DNA from: Nemorincola caseinilytica
GTDB lineage: Bacteria > Bacteroidota > Bacteroidia > Chitinophagales > Chitinophagaceae
Assembly: GCF_039540515.1 (NCBI RefSeq)
Contig: NZ_BAABFA010000010.1
Span: forward strand, 186,001 to 250,000
DNA length: 64,000 nt
Direction of reading: 5' to 3'
The position numbers and the translations under genes are program-made. Below are positions 15,846 to 23,981 of this stretch, in pieces. The notes beneath the pieces are model-generated. The model was given only the letters and a program-made list of their open reading frames with translations, was not told the DNA's origin and did no database searches. Numbering within the stretch: position 1 is the stretch's first letter; every line of letters starts with the position of its first letter.

Positions 15846-15873
15846 AACCCCAAACCCCTAAAGGGGCTTTCCC
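15846..15873. repeat. Inverted CCCCTTTAGGGG-family repeat after nuoL
   Basis: AACCCCAAACCCCTAAAGGGGCTTTCCC is the reverse complement of the repeat at 13557-13578. It is followed by a small CCCGT-GAG-ACGGG hairpin at 15871-15883. With the copy at 15943 it forms a large inverted pair between nuoL and nuoM. Confidence 0.65.
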
Positions 15874-15942
15874 GTGAGACGGGAAATGGCCAAAGGGGTA
15901 AGGGAAAGTTTGAAAGTAAAAAATAGGCTCCTCCTCAAGAGG

Positions 15943-15969
15943 AAGCCCCCTTTAGGGGGTTGGAGGTTA
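15943..15969. repeat. CCCCCTTTAGGGGGTTGGAGGTT repeat before nuoM
   Basis: AAGCCCCCTTTAGGGGGTTGGAGGTTA lies 16 bases before the nuoM ATG. Its GGAGG arm could act as a ribosome site. It is the fourth copy of the family in this operon. Confidence 0.65.
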
Positions 15970-15985
15970 AAATATTATAGATAGT

Positions 15986-17431
15986 ATGATCCTTTTATTA
16001 CTTATTCTCGTTCCGCTGCTGACGGGTATCCTGTCCTTCGCCATCAAGGGCGATGGGGCAAAAACGCTCGCCATCATCAGTTCTATGATCACGCTGGGGG
16101 TTGCGGCCTATGTGAGCGGCGCCAACTATACCGATGTGATAGCCTACCAGCACGACTGGCTCCCTATGCTAGGCTCGCAGTTCAGCCTGATGGGCGATGG
16201 CATGAGCAGTATGCTGTGCCTGCTGACGGGTATAGTGACACTGGTGGTGTTCCTGGCCAATGCCAATAAGGAGGTAAAGGACCCGGGAGCTTTCTATGGC
16301 TTCATGCTGCTGTCGCAGGCGGGCCTGATGGGTGTGTTCCTGGCGCTGGATGCGTTCGTATTCTACATCTTCTGGGAGCTGGCGCTGATACCTGTGTATT
16401 TCCTTTGCTCGCGCTGGGGCGGCGAAAAGCGCATACCCGTTACTTTCAAGTTCTTCGTGTACACGTTCGTGGGCAGCCTTATGCTGCTGTCGGCACTTAT
16501 ATATATATCCCTGCAGAACCCCGGCATGAGCAGCTATTCGTGGGCCGATATAGTAAAGGCCGGCTCATCGCTGCCACCTGCCACACAGCAGTGGCTCTTC
16601 TGGCTGGTGTTCATTGCGTTCGCCATCAAGATGCCCATTTTCCCGTTCCATACCTGGCAGCCCGATACTTATGAGCAGTCGCCCACACCGGTGACGGTGA
16701 TACTAAGCGCGCTGATGGTGAAGATGGGCCTTTTTGCAGTGCTGCGCTGGTTGCTGCCTATGCTGCCCTATGGCGTGGCATACTGGGGCAATACGGTAGT
16801 GATACTGTCGGTGATAGGTATAGTATATGCATCGTGCCTGGCCATAGTGCAGACAGACATAAAGCGACTGATAGCCTACTCGTCCATAGCGCATATGGGC
16901 CTGATGTGCGCCGTTGCCTTCAACTACAGCAGTGTGGGTATGCATGGTATAATGGTGCAGATGTTCAACCACGGTATAAACATAACCGGCATGTGGCTGA
17001 TAGTGAGCATGATAGAGGACCGCTGGGGTACCCGCGACATGACCAAACTGGGCGGTATGGCCATAACAGCGCCCCGCATGACCATAGCACTGGTGATAAT
17101 AGCTTTCGCCAATATAGCGCTGCCGCTGACCAATGGCTTCGTAGGAGAGTTCATGCTGTTCAACGGCCTGTTCTATGGCGATGGCAGCGTACCCCGCATA
17201 GCAGTGATGGTAGTGGCTGGCCTGGGCGTGATACTGGGCGCGGTATATACGCTGAACATGGTGCAGCGCGCGGCCTATGGCAATGCGGTGGAAATAACAG
17301 GCGGCAGCAAAGACCTGAGCGTGAACGAATATGCAGGCATTGCCATCATCATAACTGTGATATTGTACCTGGGCGTGTACCCCAAACCACTGCTGGACCT
17401 GACCGCAAGTATGATAGCGCCCACACCATAA
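15986..17431 (+). CDS. nuoM: NADH-quinone oxidoreductase subunit M
   Basis: NuoM is an antiporter-like proton-channel subunit of complex I. The 481-residue protein has about fourteen transmembrane helices. The conserved FYIFWELALIPVYFLCSRWGG segment (Glu about residue 133) and the FPFHTWQPDTYEQSPTPVTVILSALMVKMGLFAVLRW segment (channel lysine) are intact. Length is normal. It is preceded by two inverted repeat copies and followed by about 100 bases before nuoN. Confidence 0.96.
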   Translation: MILLLLILVPLLTGILSFAIKGDGAKTLAIISSMITLGVAAYVSGANYTDVIAYQHDWLPMLGSQFSLMGDGMSSMLCLLTGIVTLVVFLANANKEVKDPGAFYGFMLLSQAGLMGVFLALDAFVFYIFWELALIPVYFLCSRWGGEKRIPVTFKFFVYTFVGSLMLLSALIYISLQNPGMSSYSWADIVKAGSSLPPATQQWLFWLVFIAFAIKMPIFPFHTWQPDTYEQSPTPVTVILSALMVKMGLFAVLRWLLPMLPYGVAYWGNTVVILSVIGIVYASCLAIVQTDIKRLIAYSSIAHMGLMCAVAFNYSSVGMHGIMVQMFNHGINITGMWLIVSMIEDRWGTRDMTKLGGMAITAPRMTIALVIIAFANIALPLTNGFVGEFMLFNGLFYGDGSVPRIAVMVVAGLGVILGAVYTLNMVQRAAYGNAVEITGGSKDLSVNEYAGIAIIITVILYLGVYPKPLLDLTASMIAPTP

Positions 17432-17532
17432 CGGACCGGGCCCGAGAAAAGAATATTTTGTAAACAATATACCCGGAAGCGCCACGGCGCCACGGACAAC
17501 AAAAAAAGACCCCGCTACGGCGGAAAGGGAAT

Positions 17533-18921
17533 ATGAAAGCGATCATTGCTACGACCATTTGCGGTATCATCATGATGTTCTCCGGTATAGCGGTGAACAA
17601 CAAGAAGGCCATCGCTACCATAGCCGCGCTGCTGATGGCCGCGCTGGTAGGTGTCAACATATGGGACCTTGCCGGTACATCTACCACAGACCTGGGCAAG
17701 AACCTGGTGTTCAACAATATGCTGCGCATAGACCACTACCCGGTATGGTTCAACACCCTGATGACGGGCTGCTCGCTGCTGTATGTGCTGCTGATGGGCC
17801 GCGAGATACAGAAGGTGGGCGCTTATGTGGCAGAGTATTTCGCACTCATATTCTTTATACTATGCGGCCTGTACCTGCTGAGTACATATAACAACCTGCT
17901 GATGATGTTCCTGGGCATAGAGATACTGTCTATACCGCAGTACATACTGGCGGGATCGGACAAACGCAACCTGAAGAGCAGTGAAGCCTCGCTGAAGTAC
18001 TTCCTGATGGGCGCTTTCTCTACCGGCATCATGCTGATGGGTATAACCCTGCTGTATGGCGCTGCACGCAGCTTCGACATCATGAACATAGCGGCCATGC
18101 TGAATAGCGATGGCCTGAACCCGCTGGCACTGGCAGGTATCATGTTCATCATGATAGCGTTCTCCTTCAAGGTATCGGCAGCGCCCATGCATATGTGGAC
18201 ACCCGATGTGTACGATGGAGCACCTACGCCTTTTACCGCCTATATGGCCACGGTAGTAAAGGCAGGCGCGTTCTTTGCCTTCCTGCGCCTGTTCCAGTCA
18301 TCGTTCAGCACACTAAGCGCCCACTGGACCACCATACTGGCCATCATTACCGCTGCTACCCTGCTGATAGGCAATGTGACAGCCGTCTTCCAGCAGAGTG
18401 TGAAACGTATGCTGGCGTATTCATCTATAGCGCAGGCGGGCTTTATGTTGTTCGCGGTACTGGCGGTGAACAGCTATGCTGCACAGGGCATACTGGTATA
18501 TGCCGCTGCATACAGTGTGGCCACCATAGGCCTCTTTGCCGTAATGGTGAAACTGAGGGACTACACCTATGACGGCTTTAACGGGCTGGCAAAGAAAGAC
18601 CCGCTGCTGGCATTCACAGCTACTATATTCCTGTTCTCGCTGGCGGGTATACCGCTGACGGGTGGCTTTATGGCCAAGTACTATGTGCTACTGGCCGTAG
18701 TGCAGCAGGGTCAACTGATGTGGCTGGTGATATTCGCGCTGCTGATGGCTGCCATAAGCGTATACTACTACTTCAGGGTGATAATAGCCATGTACTTCAA
18801 AACGGGCACACCCGAAATGACCGGCTCCGTGACCGGTGGCGACCGCCTGATGCTGATAGTGACCAGCATAGTAGTGATACTGCTGGGTATAGTACCTCAG
18901 CTGTTCCTGGACAAGATATAA
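17533..18921 (+). CDS. nuoN: NADH-quinone oxidoreductase subunit N
   Basis: NuoN is the third antiporter-like subunit and the last gene of the operon. The 462-residue protein has about fourteen transmembrane helices. Motifs include MMFLGIEILSIPQYILAGSDKRNLKSSEASLKYFLMGAFS near residues 125-165, with the conserved Glu and Lys, and APMHMWTPDVYDGAPTPFTAYMATVVKAG near 217-245. The leader contains a CCGCTACGGCGG hairpin like that before nuoL. The operon ends about 70 bases before the convergent acetyltransferase. Confidence 0.96.
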   Translation: MKAIIATTICGIIMMFSGIAVNNKKAIATIAALLMAALVGVNIWDLAGTSTTDLGKNLVFNNMLRIDHYPVWFNTLMTGCSLLYVLLMGREIQKVGAYVAEYFALIFFILCGLYLLSTYNNLLMMFLGIEILSIPQYILAGSDKRNLKSSEASLKYFLMGAFSTGIMLMGITLLYGAARSFDIMNIAAMLNSDGLNPLALAGIMFIMIAFSFKVSAAPMHMWTPDVYDGAPTPFTAYMATVVKAGAFFAFLRLFQSSFSTLSAHWTTILAIITAATLLIGNVTAVFQQSVKRMLAYSSIAQAGFMLFAVLAVNSYAAQGILVYAAAYSVATIGLFAVMVKLRDYTYDGFNGLAKKDPLLAFTATIFLFSLAGIPLTGGFMAKYYVLLAVVQQGQLMWLVIFALLMAAISVYYYFRVIIAMYFKTGTPEMTGSVTGGDRLMLIVTSIVVILLGIVPQLFLDKI

Positions 18922-18940
18922 GTAAGGCCCTTGTGCTTCA

Positions 18941-18976
18941 GCCTCCCCAATGGGAGGAGATGGGCTCTGAACACAC
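18941..18976. repeat. CCTCCCC/GGGAGG hairpin repeat at the nuoN 3' side
   Basis: CCTCCC-CAAT-GGGAGG is followed by AGATGGGCTCTGA. It lies between the convergent nuoN and acetyltransferase genes and matches the repeat at 33784-33830 in both the stem and the tail (GCTCTGA). Confidence 0.6.
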
Positions 18977-18994
18977 TATATCACATTTTTGTAC

Positions 18995-19525
18995 CTAAGG
19001 TTTTTCTACCTCGTATAGTACACATTCGCGCAGACGGGCATCGTGCTGCAATAGCGGGTGCGCAAAGTGCATCACTTCTTTCATTCCCAGCTTTTGCATG
19101 ATGCGGATGGAGCGCACATTGATGATGGGCGCTATGGCATATAGCTTTGCGAGCCCGCATTTGCCGAAGGCATATTCCATACATGCTTTTGCGCCCTCGG
19201 TGGCATAGCCGTTTCCCCACGCTTCTTTACACAGCCGCCAACCTATATCGGTATATGGTGTGAAGGGTGCTTCGTAGGTCTGATACGCTATGCCTATGAA
19301 ACCTATGAGGCTACCATTGTGCAGGGTATCTACGGCGAAGTAGCAATATCCCTTTTCCTCGAAAAGCTGCTGCATTCGGCTGATGAAGGCCTTGGTCTGC
19401 TCGTGGTCCTGTATGGATGGGAAGAACTCCATGACCGCAGGATCGGCATTGATGGCGGCCATAGTGGCTATATCACTATGCTGCCAGGTACGAAAACCAA
19501 GCCGGGCCGAGGTAAAGAGGTACAT
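18995..19525 (-). CDS. GNAT family N-acetyltransferase (RimJ/RimL type)
   Basis: The 176-residue protein has the GNAT acetyl-CoA-binding fold. The RimJ/RimL-type start LFTSARLGFRTWQHSDIATMAAINADPAVMEFFP is followed by motif A, DIGWRLCKEAWGNGYATEGAKACMEYAF, with the Gly-x-Gly-x-Ala/Gly pyrophosphate loop as WGNGYATEG. The final part INVRSIRIMQKLGMKEV is standard. Substrate cannot be told. I start at the ATG at 19525; the frame is open twelve codons further upstream, but the alignment to the family begins here. Confidence 0.88.
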   Translation of the reverse strand: MYLFTSARLGFRTWQHSDIATMAAINADPAVMEFFPSIQDHEQTKAFISRMQQLFEEKGYCYFAVDTLHNGSLIGFIGIAYQTYEAPFTPYTDIGWRLCKEAWGNGYATEGAKACMEYAFGKCGLAKLYAIAPIINVRSIRIMQKLGMKEVMHFAHPLLQHDARLRECVLYEVEKP

Positions 19526-19563
19526 TGGTACAAGGTAGCACAAAACAGGCGACCAAAACAAGA

Positions 19564-19587
19564 ACGGGCCGCATGATAGCGGCCCGT
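19564..19587 (-). terminator. Rho-independent terminator of the DinB-like gene
   Basis: ACGGGCCGC, a six-base loop and GCGGCCCGT form a perfect 9-pair stem. On the minus strand it is followed by the T-rich TTCTTGTTTTGG. It lies just past the end of the DinB-like gene. Confidence 0.7.
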
Positions 19588-19609
19588 CTCCTGGTTATTT
19601 ATACAGCAA

Positions 19610-20095
19610 TTATTTCTTCTTCAGAAATACCATTTGGCCTAGGTGTCCGGCAAGGTGGTTGGTGCGGCTCACCACCACGCCCAGCTTGTTGCGATGGGGT
19701 TCTTTGGCAAAATCCTCTTCCGATACGGATGTATGCCGTTGGAACCAGTCTGCAGCGGAGAGGGTCTTGAAATGGGCATCCAGTTTGGCATTCGCGTCGT
19801 TCCAGCTTGCGCGCAGCTCTGCCACCGATGGCATCTCCTTGCCCGACCTGTCGGGGCTGGTAAGGAACACATCGTTGTAGTGCGCATATGCCTGCTCGCC
19901 AAAGCCCAGCAGGGGCATCATACGATCGTGTACGGCGGCCAGGTGGCCCAGCAGGTATTTACCACTGTTGCGGTCTGCAGATACTTCGCCCTCTATCTCG
20001 GCATCGGTCAGTTCGCCCAGCAGTTTGTTGGTGCGGGCCACGGTGCCGTACCAGTTGTCCAGCACTATCTTTATGAGTACTTGTTGTTGTTCCAT
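19610..20095 (-). CDS. DinB family metal-binding four-helix protein
   Basis: With the ATG at 20095 the protein has 161 residues and matches the DinB/YfiT-like putative metalloenzyme family. These four-helix proteins bind a metal with three histidines. Candidate ligands are in YLLGHLAAVHDRM (about residue 51) and SRTNHLAGHLGQM near the C-terminus. Many homologues act in bacillithiol or other thiol chemistry, but nothing here shows that. The in-frame upstream extension to 20167 is cysteine-rich and unlikely. A terminator follows. Confidence 0.8.
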   Translation of the reverse strand: MEQQQVLIKIVLDNWYGTVARTNKLLGELTDAEIEGEVSADRNSGKYLLGHLAAVHDRMMPLLGFGEQAYAHYNDVFLTSPDRSGKEMPSVAELRASWNDANAKLDAHFKTLSAADWFQRHTSVSEEDFAKEPHRNKLGVVVSRTNHLAGHLGQMVFLKKK

Positions 20096-20187
20096 ATTGG
20101 TCGCGTGTTTTTTGCATGGTGAAAGTACAGCGCACATACACAAGCGCACTGATATGGGTATAAGCACTCGTTATGGCACAGGATGGG

Positions 20188-21258
20188 TCAGTGCAGGTAT
20201 ATTCGGCATAGCCCGGTATAGAGCAGGTCTGTTCCTTCATCGGCATCTGCGGTCTGGGCATTGGTAAGTATGATGAAAGCCCTATCGGAACCGGGGAACA
20301 CATATACCTTGGAAAGAAAAGTACCGGGATTGCCGATGTTGTATGCATAGTGGCGACCGGCAGTATCGGTGGTATGGAACCAGCCAACAGCAAAGCGCGA
20401 ACGGCCGAACAGCAGCATATCGAACTCGCTGCGCGAAAGGAGATGTGAGCGCCCCTGCATACCCCGAAGGTGCTCCTGAATGAACTTCACATATGCCGGA
20501 AGGGTACAATTGATATTGCCTGCTGCCAGCAGCCAGCTGAGCTTATGGTCGTTATTCCCGGTGACCTCGGGGCGCAGCGATGCATCGTGGCCACAGGTGG
20601 CATTGCTATCGCGGGCATTGGGCCTGCCGTATGCTACAGGCATGCCTATACGCTCGCCCAGGTCTCCTGCCAGTTGCTCGTAACTGCGGCCAGTTGCTTT
20701 TTCAAGCATGAGACCTGCGGCTATGTAGCCGAGGTTAGAGAAGTTGATACTATCTGTGGTAGGCTGCGGCTCGTGCATGAAGAACCATTGTGTGAACTGG
20801 TAGCGCTGCCGGGCCTCGCTGCCCTCGAAACGGTCTTTGGCGGGCTCTGTATCGGTATAGGTATACCTGAAAAGCTTTGTGCGAAAAGTAAGCAGATCGA
20901 GAAGGGTGAGATGGTGATATTCTTTCCTTGCTTTTGGTCTCATTTCGGGGAAGAGGTCGAAGAAACGGGTATCCCATTTTATCTTTCCATCCTTTACCAA
21001 TATGGCAGCTATAAGACCCGTAACAGCCTTGGTGTTGGAGCCTATACGGAAACGATCGGCAGGTGTGGCATACTGGCGTGTGCCCAGCTTTCGTACGCCG
21101 GCCACATGCAACTCATACACACTATCGGCCGATACGACGGCATAGGCAAGGGCCGGTATGTGGAACGCCTTCTGTATGCTATCGGCAAAGCGGGTGGCCT
21201 GTGCTGAGGCAGCGAAAGAGGACAGGAACAGAGAACAGGAGAACAGCAGGCGGTACAT
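20188..21258 (-). CDS. Exported serine hydrolase (class C beta-lactamase-like), motifs altered
   Basis: The 356-residue protein has a signal peptide (MYRLLFSCSLFLSSFAASAQ) and a beta-lactamase/transpeptidase-like fold. The nucleophile motif SxxK is present as GSNTKAVTG. The second motif, normally Y-x-N, reads INFSNLGY, so Phe replaces the catalytic Tyr. The third motif, usually H-x-G or K-T-G, is seen only as YNIGNPGT. It therefore may be a weak or inactive enzyme, or I may have mislocated the third motif. Some residues of the family core (GRSYEQLAGDLGERIGMP) are well kept. No beta-lactam context is nearby. Confidence 0.8.
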   Translation of the reverse strand: MYRLLFSCSLFLSSFAASAQATRFADSIQKAFHIPALAYAVVSADSVYELHVAGVRKLGTRQYATPADRFRIGSNTKAVTGLIAAILVKDGKIKWDTRFFDLFPEMRPKARKEYHHLTLLDLLTFRTKLFRYTYTDTEPAKDRFEGSEARQRYQFTQWFFMHEPQPTTDSINFSNLGYIAAGLMLEKATGRSYEQLAGDLGERIGMPVAYGRPNARDSNATCGHDASLRPEVTGNNDHKLSWLLAAGNINCTLPAYVKFIQEHLRGMQGRSHLLSRSEFDMLLFGRSRFAVGWFHTTDTAGRHYAYNIGNPGTFLSKVYVFPGSDRAFIILTNAQTADADEGTDLLYTGLCRIYLH

Positions 21259-21371
21259 ATGGTGAGAACGAAAAGACGGCCTAAAAGTAACAGATAGATA
21301 CTGCTGAACAAAAAGAAAAGGAGCCGCAGACCGCGACCCCTTTACCGATAAGGCTTACCTGATGGACCACA

Positions 21372-22238
21372 CTAGTGTACTATCAACGATCTGCGGAAAG
21401 CTACCTGCCGCCCGGCAGTAGTGATGCAGGCATGGTATATGCCGGCGGGCAAATGCGCTATATCAATAGTTGCAGTGCGGGATATATCTTCTATCTTTTG
21501 TGAGAGCGCTACCTGGCCCAGCATATTCACAATATCTACCGTGGCGCTACCGGACATGCCGGCGGCGAACTGAAGCGATACAGCACCGGCAGCGGGGTTG
21601 GGGTACAGAGAGAAGATACCGGCATCGGCAGGCAACTCTGTGATACCTGTAGGTGCATTGGCACTGATGTACACACTATCGATGTATACCTGGAACCAAT
21701 CGTATATGCCATAGTACCTGAAGGCTATGTAAGAAGAACCGGATGTAGGCGGTATGACGAAATTGCCGGTGTCCCTCATTGACAGACCGAAACCCTTTGC
21801 CATGGTAGTGAGGTTGGCCAGGCGGGTACGCGATGTGGCCAGCGAGGGGTTCTGCGAACCCTTGAGCAGGTATACCACTATAGAGTCGGTAGGCTGCGCT
21901 GTACCTGTGGCTCCGAACACGGCTATAGACATAGAATCGATATGGCCGCCCGATGTGAAGTAGAAGGGCGGAGAGACCATCCACTGGTCTATGGTATCGG
22001 TCATGGCAGAGCTGTTGAACTCGGCATTGGGCGAGACAAGCAGATAGGGCGAGCTGGATAGTGAGGACCAGGGGCCGTAGTTCCAGGTCTCGGAGGTCAT
22101 GTTGCCTTTGGCGAACTGAGCCCAGCCTGCACGCTCTGTGGCGTTATTGAAGCCTGTGTAATAGGGCAGCGGCGTTTGCGCCGGGGAAAGGAGGGGTGCG
22201 CCGATAGCGCAGCAAAGAAGTAGCAATAACTTTTTCAT
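21372..22238 (-). CDS. Secreted protein with T9SS type A sorting domain
   Basis: The 288-residue protein begins with a signal peptide (MKKLLLLLCCAIGAPLLSPAQ). Its N-terminal domain, with GWAQFAKGNMTSETWNYGPW and a WMVSPPFYFTSGG strand, resembles the choice-of-anchor J beta-sandwich. From about residue 205 it carries a T9SS type A tail: IFSLYPNPAAGAVSLQF, VDIVNMLGQV, and the IDIAHLPAGIYHACI strand. It is thus probably exported by the type IX system and attached to the surface or released. No enzyme motif was seen. It reads away from the small lipoprotein gene. Confidence 0.85.
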   Translation of the reverse strand: MKKLLLLLCCAIGAPLLSPAQTPLPYYTGFNNATERAGWAQFAKGNMTSETWNYGPWSSLSSSPYLLVSPNAEFNSSAMTDTIDQWMVSPPFYFTSGGHIDSMSIAVFGATGTAQPTDSIVVYLLKGSQNPSLATSRTRLANLTTMAKGFGLSMRDTGNFVIPPTSGSSYIAFRYYGIYDWFQVYIDSVYISANAPTGITELPADAGIFSLYPNPAAGAVSLQFAAGMSGSATVDIVNMLGQVALSQKIEDISRTATIDIAHLPAGIYHACITTAGRQVAFRRSLIVH

Positions 22239-22427
22239 ACCTGTTCATAGGTTTTAGTTCACACAGGTGACGCGCACAAGCGATGCCACGTTTGCTGTAC
22301 ATGGCCTATTTCCTGACAATAGTGGGTATTCCTTGGCAATGGCCATATAAACGGCATACCGTAGTGAATGTGTGATTGTTATAATATTCCGGAAGAGTTG
22401 TGTAATGCCAGGCGCGACCGGGCAGTA

Positions 22428-22435
22428 TACCTTTG
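22428..22435 (+). promoter_or_regulatory. TAnnTTTG promoter element of the small lipoprotein gene
   Basis: TACCTTTG at 22428-22435 is 45 bases upstream of the ATG at 22481, a spacing like that of nuoA. No good -33 TTG was placed. Confidence 0.4.
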
Positions 22436-22480
22436 TAATAGAAAGCCAATGATACAGTTCACCCTTTAAAACAACTCGTT

Positions 22481-22711
22481 ATGAAAACCACGCGCATCAT
22501 TATGGCATTCGCGCTCACTGCGCTCGCCGCAACGGTCACATCTTGCAGAAAAGATTATACCTGTACCTGTACCACTGTAATAGGTACGACATCGACCGAA
22601 AAAACACACAGCATCAATAACTCTGGCTATGCCGACGCACGGCTTTCCTGCCAGAACTACCAGGATCAGGCCAATGCATCCCTGCCCGGAGGCACTACCT
22701 GCCGCCTGTAA
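22481..22711 (+). CDS. Small cysteine-rich lipoprotein
   Basis: The 76-residue product has a signal peptide with a lipobox ending in TSC (Cys22), so it should be a lipid-anchored envelope protein. The 55-residue mature part has CTCTT and two more Cys (LSCQNY and TTCRL). This is compatible with small Bacteroidota lipoproteins of unknown function. It has its own promoter element and a strong terminator, which supports a real monocistronic gene. Confidence 0.75.
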   Translation: MKTTRIIMAFALTALAATVTSCRKDYTCTCTTVIGTTSTEKTHSINNSGYADARLSCQNYQDQANASLPGGTTCRL

Positions 22712-22749
22712 CAAAGAGAACAAAAGACCGGAAACGGTTCTTTGTGGAT

Positions 22750-22796
22750 GATACAAGTGACCGCAACATAGTTTACGGTCGCTTGTATCTGTTTTT
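22750..22796 (+). terminator. Terminator of the small lipoprotein gene
   Basis: GATACAAGTGACCG pairs with CGGTCGCTTGTATC (one G-T pair) over a 12-base loop. TGTTTTTG follows on the plus strand. Confidence 0.75.
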
Positions 22797-22860
22797 GTGA
22801 TATCCACAATTTGTTTCTGCACATGCGGCTGCGGTATGCATGTGCGTACCTTAGCATAAC

Positions 22861-23970
22861 ATGGCTAACGAGGCTACACGACAGCGAAAGATCATCCATA
22901 TAGACATGGATGCTTTTTACGCATCGGTAGAGCAGCGCGACAACTCCGAGTACTGGGGACGGCCGCTGGTAGTGGGCGGATCGCCGCAGGGACGGGGTGG
23001 CGTAGTGGCGGCGGCCAGCTACGAGGCGCGAAAGTTCGGTATACGGTCGGCAATGCCATCGCACAGGGCATTGCAGCTATGCCCTCATGTGCTGTTCGTA
23101 CGGCCGCGGTTCGCAGTGTACAAAGAGGTATCGGGGAGGATACGCGAGATATTTCGCAGGTATACCGACCTGATAGAACCCCTATCGCTGGACGAGGCCT
23201 ACCTGGATGTGACGGAGGACAAACAACAGATAGGATCGGCGATAGCCATAGCCCGCCAGATAAAAGAGGCCATACGCGCAGAGCTGCAATTGACGGCATC
23301 GGCAGGAGTATCGGTGAACAAATTCGTGGCCAAGATAGCATCGGACCTGAACAAGCCTGATGGGCTGGCATTCATAGGGCCGGACAAGATAGAAGCATTT
23401 ATGGAGCAGTTGCCGGTAGAGAAATTCTTTGGCGTAGGGCGGGTGACCGCCGACCGCATGAAGAGTATGGGCCTGCATACAGGCGCCGACCTGAAACAAC
23501 TGACAGAGGAAGAGCTGGTAGAGCACTTTGGCAAGACAGGACACTTCTACTACAAGATAGTGCGCGGCATAGATGACAGAGCGGTGCAGCCCGACAGGGA
23601 ACATAAGTCGGTAGGAGCAGAGGACACATTTGCCTACGACCTGACAAAGGCCGAAGAGCTAGATGCGGAGCTGGACAAGATAGCCACCACAGTGGCCGAC
23701 CGCCTGCAACGCAATATGCTAAAAGGCAAGACCATAACACTGAAGATAAAGTACAGCGACTTTAAGCTGATAACGCGCGGCAGGTCTTATGCCCTACCTA
23801 CGAATACTGTACAGGATATAGCCGAGACCGCAAAACAACTGCTGCGCACAACAGATCTACAAGATGTGCGTATACGGCTGCTGGGCATAACGGTCTCGAA
23901 CTTCAAAGAACCCATGCCGGCGCAGAACCGGCGGAAGAACAACGGGCAGCTAAGCCTATTTGATGAATAA
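22861..23970 (+). CDS. dinB: DNA polymerase IV (Y family)
   Basis: DNA polymerase IV is an error-prone translesion polymerase. The 369-residue protein has the two catalytic motifs: HIDMDAFYASVEQRD (first Asp pair) and LSLDEAYLDVTED. The helix-hairpin-helix region (FFGVGRVTADRMKSMGLHTGADL) and the little-finger domain follow. It ends with QLSLFDE, which matches the QLxLF-type beta-clamp-binding motif. All parts appear intact. It ends convergently with the AlkD-like repair gene. Confidence 0.95.
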   Translation: MANEATRQRKIIHIDMDAFYASVEQRDNSEYWGRPLVVGGSPQGRGGVVAAASYEARKFGIRSAMPSHRALQLCPHVLFVRPRFAVYKEVSGRIREIFRRYTDLIEPLSLDEAYLDVTEDKQQIGSAIAIARQIKEAIRAELQLTASAGVSVNKFVAKIASDLNKPDGLAFIGPDKIEAFMEQLPVEKFFGVGRVTADRMKSMGLHTGADLKQLTEEELVEHFGKTGHFYYKIVRGIDDRAVQPDREHKSVGAEDTFAYDLTKAEELDAELDKIATTVADRLQRNMLKGKTITLKIKYSDFKLITRGRSYALPTNTVQDIAETAKQLLRTTDLQDVRIRLLGITVSNFKEPMPAQNRRKNNGQLSLFDE

Positions 23971-23981
23971 GACGCGACCCA

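Noticed and set aside
15846..15985. Possible small RNA or attenuator between nuoL and nuoM
   Set aside because: The hairpins are copies of a dispersed repeat family and no promoter-terminator unit was found, so an RNA gene is not supported.
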